The notes under the pieces: model-generated
The model's input: the letters and a program-made list of their open reading frames with translations, nothing else
Databases searched by the model: none
Told to the model about the DNA's origin: nothing
In this document: one piece after another, positions 1-5,800 of the stretch
How the letters are laid out: each line of letters begins with the position of its first letter
Numbering within the stretch: position 1 is the stretch's first letter
Assembly (NCBI GenBank): GCA_945877525.1
Contig: CAMDVP010000149.1
Location: forward strand, 1 to 7,422
DNA: 7,422 nucleotides
Direction of reading: 5' to 3'
Source of the DNA: an uncultured Clostridia bacterium
GTDB taxonomy: Bacteria; Bacillota; Clostridia; Christensenellales; Aristaeellaceae
Translations under genes and position numbers: made by a program

Positions 1-2
1 CG

Positions 3-46
3 GTCAGGGCGCTGCCCTGACAACCCGCGAAGGGCCTTCGGCCCTC
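3..46 (-). repeat. REP-like unit, left (inverted) copy
   Basis: This unit holds two adjacent hairpins. The first has arms gtcagggc (3-10) and gccctgac (14-21) around a three-base loop, which reads AGC on the minus strand. The second is agggcc/ggccct (31-36 and 40-45) around TTC. Read on the minus strand, the order is GGCCGAAGGCCCTTCGC (43-27) followed by GGGCAGCGCCC (17-7). The same two blocks in the same order occur on the plus strand at 181-197 and 211-221, so this is the inverted partner of the right-hand unit. There is no run of T after either hairpin on either strand, so neither looks like a terminator. No gene is visible here. Confidence 0.6.
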
Positions 47-49
47 TCG

Positions 50-87
50 ACACCCGTGCTGGTATTCCGGCACGGGTGTTTTCCTTT
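50..87 (+). terminator. Intrinsic terminator for a plus-strand gene left of the window
   Basis: The arms acacccgtgctgg (50-62) and ccggcacgggtgt (67-79) form a 13-bp stem with one G-T wobble and a TATT loop. It is followed by a T-rich tail, tttcctttg (80-88). The T tail is on the plus strand only; on the minus strand the stem is followed by CGAGAGG. It should therefore end transcription arriving from the left of the window. It cannot be the usual terminator for the acetyltransferase gene, which runs the other way. Confidence 0.7.
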
Positions 88-93
88 GCGGGG

Positions 94-122
94 GTCACGG
101 CGCGCAACGGGCGCGCCGTGAC
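94..122. repeat. Perfect 12-bp GC-rich inverted repeat
   Basis: gtcacggcgcgc (94-105) and its exact reverse complement gcgcgccgtgac (111-122) are separated by five bases, aacgg. Of 24 arm bases, 20 are G or C. No T run follows on either strand, so it is not a canonical terminator. It sits between the two inverted REP-like units, next to the terminator at 50-87. It could be a strong RNA or cruciform hairpin, the central part of a mosaic repeat, or a protein site. Confidence 0.65.
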
Positions 123-180
123 GCGGAACCTGGGGCTGGCCGCTGCGGCGGCGGGATGTGTACGGGATTGCTATCGATAA

Positions 181-259
181 GGCCGAAGGCCCTTCGCAGG
201 GATTCCAATGGGGCAGCGCCCCCTTGGCAGGAGTCCAGAGGGCAGCGTCCTCTGGCAGG
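181..259 (+). repeat. REP-like unit, right copy, with two tandem AGC-loop hairpins
   Basis: The unit starts with GGCCGAAGGCCCTTCGC (181-197), the exact reverse complement of 27-43. Two hairpins follow. The first is 205-227: ccaa, a mismatch, ggggc, loop agc, gcccc, a mismatch, ttgg. The second is 235-255: ccagagggc, loop agc, gtcctctgg, nine pairs with one G-T wobble. Each is followed by (t)ggcagg, so they form a tandem repeat with a period of about 29 bases. The stems differ in sequence but stay paired and keep the GGGC-AGC-G(C/T)CC apex, which suggests that the structure is what is conserved. Confidence 0.6.
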
Positions 260-288
260 CTGCCTGTACTTTCTATGCTCGGGCCAAT

Positions 289-1101
289 TTATGTTTTGTA
301 TGTAGCATACACACTATTGGTTCCAGGCGCGGGGACAAAGCCTATTGATTTATACATTTCAATTTCATCATTGTGGCTGACATCCACCAAAACCATCATT
401 TTCCCAGGTTTGTTCATATTGATCGCCGCCTGCAGCAGTGCCTGCTCATATCCCTTGCCATGAAACGCGTTGTCCACCCACAAGTCATAGGGTTCATTCC
501 TTTCATAACAGTACGTTACATCAAGGTAGCCAACGACTTTTTCTTCATGAATCGCCACAAAAACCCGAAATCGCTCCTTTGCCTCCATCACCTTTTCGGC
601 TATCCAATAGGTATCCTGATGATGCCTGGCAATATACTGGGCCTCGTATTCCCGGGGTAAGAGCATGATTTCGTTCTGATATTGATTGTCAGCATCCATT
701 TCCTTTTCCCAAGCCATCCATTGCTGTTCTTCCTCGAACCTTGCTTTTTTTCCCTTTAACAGGCTGCAAAACACATCATGCTGAGGATTGATTACAAAAT
801 CCAGCTGATACCCCCTGCATTCATCCTCCATATGCGCGAGCATTTCTCTGATGGATGATTCTTCCCTTGACAATCCAATCAGCATCTCGACATACTTTTC
901 AACTGGAAGGATCAGCCAAACAAACAGGCCGCTAACCTTTTCCCCTTCTGTAACAACATAGGCTTTTCGATTGGCCTTCTTTAGGGAATCAAACAAATTG
1001 CGATGGTCAAATTCAAAGTGCGGGTCTGCAAAAGCAGCGCTGGCTGAAACATCCTCTATGAATTTTTCATACAAGTCAAACGAGAAAATTTCTTTAATCA
1101 T
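289..1101 (-). CDS. GNAT-family N-acetyltransferase
   Basis: Predicted to move an acetyl group from acetyl-CoA to an amine; the substrate cannot be told from the sequence. The protein has 270 residues. The acetyl-CoA-binding signature is in the C-terminal half: the strand FVAIHEEKVVGYLDV (181-195), then DLWVDNAFHGKGYEQALL (206-223) with the HGKG pyrophosphate loop at 214-217, then VDVSHND (239-245) and MYKSIGFVP (249-257), the typical motif B and C-terminal strand. The N-terminal 130 residues are less clear and may be a degenerate second GNAT-like fold (inference). The ATG is preceded by AAGGGAG six bases upstream, and a promoter lies at 1168-1196. Hand-counted lines inside the gene are about 40-48% GC against about 63% for a line in the CotH gene, so it may be a recent arrival. 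No clear terminator follows it. Confidence 0.85.
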   Translation of the reverse strand: MIKEIFSFDLYEKFIEDVSASAAFADPHFEFDHRNLFDSLKKANRKAYVVTEGEKVSGLFVWLILPVEKYVEMLIGLSREESSIREMLAHMEDECRGYQLDFVINPQHDVFCSLLKGKKARFEEEQQWMAWEKEMDADNQYQNEIMLLPREYEAQYIARHHQDTYWIAEKVMEAKERFRVFVAIHEEKVVGYLDVTYCYERNEPYDLWVDNAFHGKGYEQALLQAAINMNKPGKMMVLVDVSHNDEIEMYKSIGFVPAPGTNSVYATYKT

Positions 1102-1121
1102 GTGCTGCTCCCTTCACCCAT

Positions 1122-1137
1122 GCAAATTGGAATTTGC
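1122..1137. promoter_or_regulatory. Palindrome in the acetyltransferase leader
   Basis: gcaaatt-gg-aatttgc is a perfect 7-bp inverted repeat with a two-base centre. It lies between the promoter candidate (1168-1196) and the ribosome binding site of the acetyltransferase gene. The short centre makes it a poor RNA hairpin but a good shape for a dimeric repressor site. The role as an operator is inference. Confidence 0.35.
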
Positions 1138-1167
1138 CTATTTCACCGCATACCGATTCACAGGAAA

Positions 1168-1196
1168 AGTATAGAAGAACAGCCACAGCAGCGCAA
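1168..1196 (-). promoter_or_regulatory. Sigma-A-like promoter for the acetyltransferase gene
   Basis: On the minus strand, TTGCGC (1196-1191), a 17-base spacer and TATACT (1173-1168). The -10 is good (5/6) and the -35 is weak (3/6). It points at the start at 1101, with a start of transcription expected near 1161. It implies that the gene does not depend on read-through from the cassette upstream. Confidence 0.45.
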
Positions 1197-1249
1197 ACTG
1201 CCGTGACTGATCACTGTCCTATGCTCGCCCGCCTATGGACGGGGTTGAT

Positions 1250-1369
1250 TTATGCTTCCATGCCCTCAAAGCGGCGGCACCAGGTGTATTTGCTCACCGC
1301 GCTCTGCAGGGCATTGGGACAATGGGTGGAAATCAGGTCGCGGATGAAGGGCGGCATCACCCGGTTGTA
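1250..1369 (-). pseudogene. C-terminal remnant of the VTC gene, beyond the amber codon
   Basis: Directly after the TAG at 1372-1370 the same frame stays open for 39 sense codons and ends in TAA at 1252-1250. The translation starts YNRVMPPFIRDLI and contains SAVSKYTWCRRF near its end. This is how bacterial VTC-domain proteins normally finish: a helix with PPFIRDL, then a terminal SKY motif with basic residues of the active tunnel. There are no further stops or frameshifts, so decay is recent or the stop is read through. Without this tail the enzyme would lack conserved catalytic or phosphate-binding residues. It has no convincing ribosome binding site of its own, so it is unlikely to be made as a separate peptide. 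Confidence 0.75.
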
Positions 1370-1954
1370 CTACACTTCCAGGATAATCTCCCCATTGTCA
1401 AAGGGCGGAACAGTGGGCACATAGGGATTGAACAGGTCAGTGGAGCGCAGCCCCGTGCGCAGCTGCTTGTCAAAGGTAATGCGCACCTCCTCCGCCGGAT
1501 GGAGGTAAGCCTCCCGCACATAGTCCACCAGCACCACCGGATGGAGCAGGTTCACCGTCATTTCCCGGTACACGTCGCTCAGAAGCCCCGAGCGGGTGGA
1601 TTCCAGCCCCGTGGGGTCGGCGGCCATCAGCTGCTCGCACAGCCCCCGCGGAATGCTCAGCGACCGCTTCGAGATTAGGCTGCCCACCTTGGTCTTGCAC
1701 TCCAGCTTGATGACCCGGTCGGTCAGGTTGTAGATGCGGATGCGGTACTTGTCGCGGTTCTGGTCGCCGTCAATCTTGTCGAAGTAGGCGTCGTTGAACA
1801 CCGTGTCGAAGTACAGGCTGCGGATGTGATACTCATTGTTTTCATCGCCGTTGGGATCGCGCCACAGCACGCGATCCAGCGCGGAGGACAGCAGATGATA
1901 CTGCATCTCGTTGATGAAGTATTTCTGCTCATGCCGAAGGGGAATGTTGGGCAA
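1370..1954 (-). CDS. VTC-domain polyphosphate polymerase, truncated by in-frame TAG
   Basis: VTC domains are tunnel-fold (CYTH/TTM superfamily) enzymes that build polyphosphate from nucleotide triphosphate on the cytoplasmic side. Seen here: RHEQKY (7-12), YHIRSLYFDT (42-51), KYRIRIYN (69-76), KLECKTK (83-89), SKRS (95-98), VDYVREAY (143-150), VRITFDKQLRTG (157-168) and ILEV (191-194), supplying the alternating basic and acidic tunnel residues. The product ends at 194 residues at a TAG where the family has the lysine of ILEVKY; AAG to TAG is a single transversion. With the downstream 39 codons the protein would have about 234 residues, the usual length. The start is taken as TTG at 1954-1952, six bases after a perfect GGAGGTG. 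The GTG at 1963-1961 keeps the frame open but lies inside that ribosome binding site. The gene follows DUF4956 by 35 bases, so they are surely co-transcribed. Confidence 0.85.
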   Translation of the reverse strand: MPNIPLRHEQKYFINEMQYHLLSSALDRVLWRDPNGDENNEYHIRSLYFDTVFNDAYFDKIDGDQNRDKYRIRIYNLTDRVIKLECKTKVGSLISKRSLSIPRGLCEQLMAADPTGLESTRSGLLSDVYREMTVNLLHPVVLVDYVREAYLHPAEEVRITFDKQLRTGLRSTDLFNPYVPTVPPFDNGEIILEV

Positions 1955-1960
1955 CGGTAT

Positions 1961-1967
1961 CACCTCC
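1961..1967 (-). promoter_or_regulatory. Ribosome binding site that fixes the TTG start of the VTC gene
   Basis: The minus strand reads GGAGGTG-ATACCG-TTG. The near-perfect Shine-Dalgarno core with a six-base spacer selects the TTG at 1954-1952. The in-frame GTG at 1963-1961 overlaps the core itself and so cannot use it. Confidence 0.7.
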
Positions 1968-1989
1968 CACTGCTGCTTTGCGGCGAGGC

Positions 1990-2703
1990 TTACGCGCCCG
2001 CCTCAGTCTGGCAGGCCACCAGGGTCGCGTCATGCACGCCCTCAATGTTCAGCATGGAGGCCACCAGATCCTGCTTGTTGTCCAGGCGCACCTCATAGGT
2101 CATTTCGGCCCCGGCGCGGGTCACGGTCTTGGAGCGCAGGCGGCGCTGCTTCACTGTGCGGCGCAGCTGCTGGTTGATGTCATACTCCGCTTCCTCGTCA
2201 TAGTGCAAAACCAGCAGATAGGCGTTGGGGTTGGTGAACTTCACAAAGGTCATCAGGAACAGCACCACCGAGATGCCCAGCACCACCACCAGGGCAATCA
2301 CATACAATTCGGCGCCCAGCAGAATGCCCATGGTCAGCGCCCAGAACATGTAGGCGGTATCCATGGGGTCCTTCACCGCGGTGCGGAAGCGCACGATGGA
2401 CAGCGCGCCCACCATGCCCATGGACAGGGCAATGTCGCTCTTGATGCACATAACCACCGGGGTGGTGATAAGGGTGAGCATCACCAGCGTCATGGCGAAG
2501 CTGGGGCTGTACAGCACGCCCCGGTAGCACTTCTTGTACACAAAGGCGATGATCACGCCCACCACAAAGCCCATCAGCAGGGCGATGACCATCTTCATGG
2601 GGGTCAGGTTGGCAAACTGCTCGGCAAAATACTGGCTCAGTCCGCTGTCGGCCTTGACCAGGTTGCCGACGCTCAGGGTATCCAGAAGCGCAAAGGTCGT
2701 CAT
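1990..2703 (-). CDS. DUF4956 multi-pass membrane protein
   Basis: A 237-residue protein of the DUF4956 family, whose biochemical function is not established. Hydrophobic segments lie at about 38-56, 66-86, 92-104, 116-135 and 136-155. Between the third and fourth is the family's most recognisable motif, GALSIVRFRTAVKDP (99-113), with basic and acidic residues in or at the membrane. Residues from about 157 to the end are soluble, rich in charge (for example RRTVKQRRLRSK, 181-192), and likely cytoplasmic. The ATG at 2703 follows GGAGGG with seven bases between. It sits between the CotH-type gene and the VTC gene, the usual order for this cassette, and may link the outer kinase-like protein and the inner polymerase (inference). 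A promoter candidate precedes it at 2761-2790, so it and the VTC gene may be expressed apart from the large gene. Confidence 0.85.
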   Translation of the reverse strand: MTTFALLDTLSVGNLVKADSGLSQYFAEQFANLTPMKMVIALLMGFVVGVIIAFVYKKCYRGVLYSPSFAMTLVMLTLITTPVVMCIKSDIALSMGMVGALSIVRFRTAVKDPMDTAYMFWALTMGILLGAELYVIALVVVLGISVVLFLMTFVKFTNPNAYLLVLHYDEEAEYDINQQLRRTVKQRRLRSKTVTRAGAEMTYEVRLDNKQDLVASMLNIEGVHDATLVACQTEAGA

Positions 2704-2724
2704 GGGGAATCCCTCCGTATCGTT

Positions 2725-2737
2725 TCGCCCGGGGCGA
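2725..2737. promoter_or_regulatory. Short palindrome in the DUF4956 leader
   Basis: tcgccc-g-gggcga is a 6-bp inverted repeat with a single central base. It lies about 20 bases upstream of the DUF4956 ribosome binding site and downstream of the promoter candidate at 2761-2790. It fits an operator in shape, but a GC-rich palindrome of this size can arise by chance. Confidence 0.2.
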
Positions 2738-2760
2738 GAATCATGGGTTTATGCTTGTCC

Positions 2761-2790
2761 ATTATACCGCATGCCGCCCTCCGCCGTAAA
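2761..2790 (-). promoter_or_regulatory. Sigma-A-like promoter for DUF4956 and VTC
   Basis: On the minus strand, TTTACG (2790-2785, 4/6 to consensus), an 18-base spacer and a perfect TATAAT (2766-2761). The expected transcript start is near 2754, about 50 bases before the DUF4956 ATG. The spacer is one base long of ideal. Confidence 0.5.
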
Positions 2791-2804
2791 CAGGCAGGCG
2801 GCAT
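2771..2804. repeat. Inverted repeat around the DUF4956 -35 region
   Basis: atgccgcc (2771-2778) and ggcggcat (2797-2804) are exact 8-base complements around an 18-base loop. On the plus strand a TTTTT run (2804-2808) follows, so it looks like a weak plus-strand terminator, yet no plus-strand gene leads into it. On the minus strand it begins 25 bases after the CotH-gene stop and encloses the -35 box of the promoter candidate, so it may partly end the upstream transcript or mask the promoter. Both roles are inference. Confidence 0.3.
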
Positions 2805-2828
2805 TTTTCATCATTTTCCTGCACAGAT

Positions 2829-5800
2829 TTATGGAATGAACTCCACCGGCAGCTCCGGCTGGGGGCCGAAGTATTTCAGCATGTCCTCGTTGCTCACCTT
2901 CAGCTCGTCCCGCACCATCTCCCACAGATAATGCGGGCGGCCGCGCACAATGTTGCGCAGACGGGACACGCGGCGCTCCCAGTAGCGGTACGCGCCGTCG
3001 ATGGTGGTGGGCCACTCGGTAATCACCATCTGGTCGTGCTCTTCCGCCCAGCGGGCAAAGTGCAGCTTCATTTCCGGCTCGATTTCCGACAGGCACTGGT
3101 CAATCTGGGCGAGCATAACCTCTGTGGTGAAGGTCTGGAAGATGTCGCCCAGCTTCTGCAGGAACTTTTCCCGCCACTCCGGCACGGATAGCACCTTGCG
3201 GAAAATGGTGTTGTCAATGTTCTTCTGGCCCATGCCTTTTTGCTTGGTGTAGCTGTAAGGGCTGTTGAACTTGTAGCTGAACAGGGCATAGTCCAGGTCG
3301 TAGATAATCCATTTCCACTTGGAGCCTTCCTGGTGCAGGCGGTAGTATCGGGTATTGCCGATGTCCGAGTTGCCGAAGAACATCTCCAGCGCCATGTATT
3401 CAAGGTGATTGTCGATGTCGATGTTGTCCTCGATGTACTGGCGGTCGGCCTCGTTGGTGGCGGGGTTGCCCTCCTTGATTTTGGCCAGCATAGCCTTGTA
3501 CGCCTTGTTGGAGCCCCACTCGGTGGAGCCATCGCCCCGCAGAATATCCATTTCTCCCGCCTGATCCAGCGGAATGCCCTCATGCTGGGCCACGAAGAAG
3601 CGGTCAACACGTTCGCGCAGATTGTAGTGGCCCCAGTACACGCCGTTCAGGTACACCGCCACGGGCCGCCAGGCCTGGTGAATCACCTGGGTGCCGTACA
3701 AATCCATCAGCCGGGACTGCACGCCGTCCACCATGCGGGTCCATACACCGTCGTTGCCGCAGTTGCGCAGCACAAAGGACTTGTACTCCGTATAGGGCCT
3801 GTCCTCAAACAGCTGGGCCTCGAAGGTTTTCGCTCCGTAGAGGGACTTGGCCCGGAACTTCATGGACTTTTGCGGCAGGTCAAGGCTGAAGTCGCCCGCC
3901 AGCTCAAACTGGGTGCCCTGGCTGAGCAGCTGCGTGCCGTCCTCCAGGTACATTTCCACATAGCCCTCGCGCCCGATCTTGCCATATTTACGGTAGATCG
4001 TATTCTTGAAGGGCAGCACGGCAGCCTCCTTCACCACGTTGTCGCCGGTGACCAGCAGGCCGGTTTCCTTGTTCCACAACACGTCCGGGTCGCAGCTCAC
4101 CGACACGATGGGCATGCTGTGGTAGGTGTTGATGAAATAGCTGCCGGTGATGATTTCGCTGGGCTGCAGGCTGCCGTCGTCGGCGTAGGCCCGGGCCCGC
4201 AGCACCACAGAGGTGCCGTTCAGCTCCAGGGTTTCGCCATGGTAGGGCGTAGCGGACTGGGTGGGGATGGTGCCGTCGGTGGTGTAGTACACCGTAGCGC
4301 CTTCAGGCACATTGAAACCAGTGCGCACCGTGGTGTAATACAGCCCCGGCGCGGTCACGAAGGACGGCGCCTCCGTGTAGCCCCGGAAGCCTGTGCCGTT
4401 GGCCGCCATGGGCGTGGGCGAGTCATAATAAAAAAAGCCCGACAGCCCGATGGTGCGGCCATAGGACACGTTGGTACGCATTTCCGGCAGGTTCATTTTG
4501 TCAATCACCCTGCCCTCGGGCGTGGCAAGGCAGACGGTTTCGCTTTCGGTGCGGGAGAGCTTGAAGCTGGTGTGCAGCTGAGCCGTGGTGGACAGCTCGG
4601 TCTTTCCATCGCAGAGGATGACCTTGTATTCCCCGGGGGCAATATAGCTGCCCTCGGGGAACTGCCACTTCCGGCCGCGGCCCAGGTTGTCCGAAAGGCC
4701 GTAGCCGGACAAATCCACCGTGGTCTGGGAGGAATTGTAGATTTCAATCCAGTCCGTGAAGCCGTCGTCCTGATATACCAGGGTAGAATCGTTGGAGGCC
4801 ATGACCTCGGTGATATACACGCCGGTCTTGTTCAGGGCGCGAAGGTTGTAGTCCATCTGCGCCTCGCCGCTCTCGTCGTTGGGCAGGCCGGGGGTCGCCA
4901 TCTTCCGCACGGAGAAGGAGCCGTCCCCGCCCCGGGCATAGGAGCAGTCCTCGGGCAGATTGTCCACAATCACGCGATCCACCAGACGGCCATGATTGTC
5001 AGCCAGCACGATGGTGTCATGCTCGGCGCTGATTTTGAAATTGGTATGGGGCACGCTGGAGGCGCTTTCCGCCCGATCCTTCCCGGAGCAGAACACCACA
5101 TAGTATCCGTGGGGCGCCACCACCGCGCCCTGGGGAAAGCGCCACTTGAGGGGCTTGTTTTCCTTGTTGCTCAGGGCGTAATTGTCCAGGCTGATGGTGC
5201 GGTCGGTGGTGTTGTACAGCTCAATCCAGTCGCACAGCTCGCCATCCTCGTCGGTCAGGCCGGTGATGGGGTCGGCCATGATCTCGTTGATGATCAGCGC
5301 GCCGTCGGCCACCATGCTTTCCGTGATGTACGCCTGATGCCCCGCCTCGGTGTTTTCATACCCGGGGCTGTACAGGGTGGTGGCAGTGAAGCTGCCGTCC
5401 ACCAGGGCCCAGCTTTCATCCCCGCCCATGATGGGGCAGGTGGCCTGGTCGATCAAGTAGGCGTTGGGGTCGAACAGGTACACCGTCTCTCCAACGGAGG
5501 ACAGCTTGAACTTGGCATGATAGGGCCTGCCGGGCTCGGCGGCGTTGGTATCCGAGCAAAACACCACCACCCGTTCATCCGGCTGGAGGGTTATGTCGGG
5601 GAACAGGAACCGGATGGAATCGTTCCGGTCGCTCAGACCCACGTTTTTCAGGCTGATGGGCGCGTCCGTGCTGTTCCACACCTCCACCCAGTCGCTGTAG
5701 TCGCCGTTCTCGTCGGGCACGGCGGTCTGGTTGGAGGGCATCATTTCGCTGATGACCAGGCCCTGATAGGCAGCGCTTACGCCGGTTGCCGCGCCCTCCA

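Noticed and set aside
50..87. Terminator of the acetyltransferase gene
   Set aside because: The T tail is on the plus strand only, and the site is about 200 bases past the stop codon on the wrong strand for that gene.
3..259. CRISPR array
   Set aside because: The repeats are inverted or only two in tandem, with spacers of unequal short length; there is no run of equal repeats and no cas gene.
158..463. A 101-codon plus-strand frame at the left end
   Set aside because: It runs across the hairpin repeats and then opposite the acetyltransferase gene; no family resemblance.
1978..2931. A 317-codon plus-strand frame rich in His and Gln opposite DUF4956
   Set aside because: The composition is typical of an antisense shadow; the minus-strand gene has membrane segments, a family motif and a good ribosome binding site.
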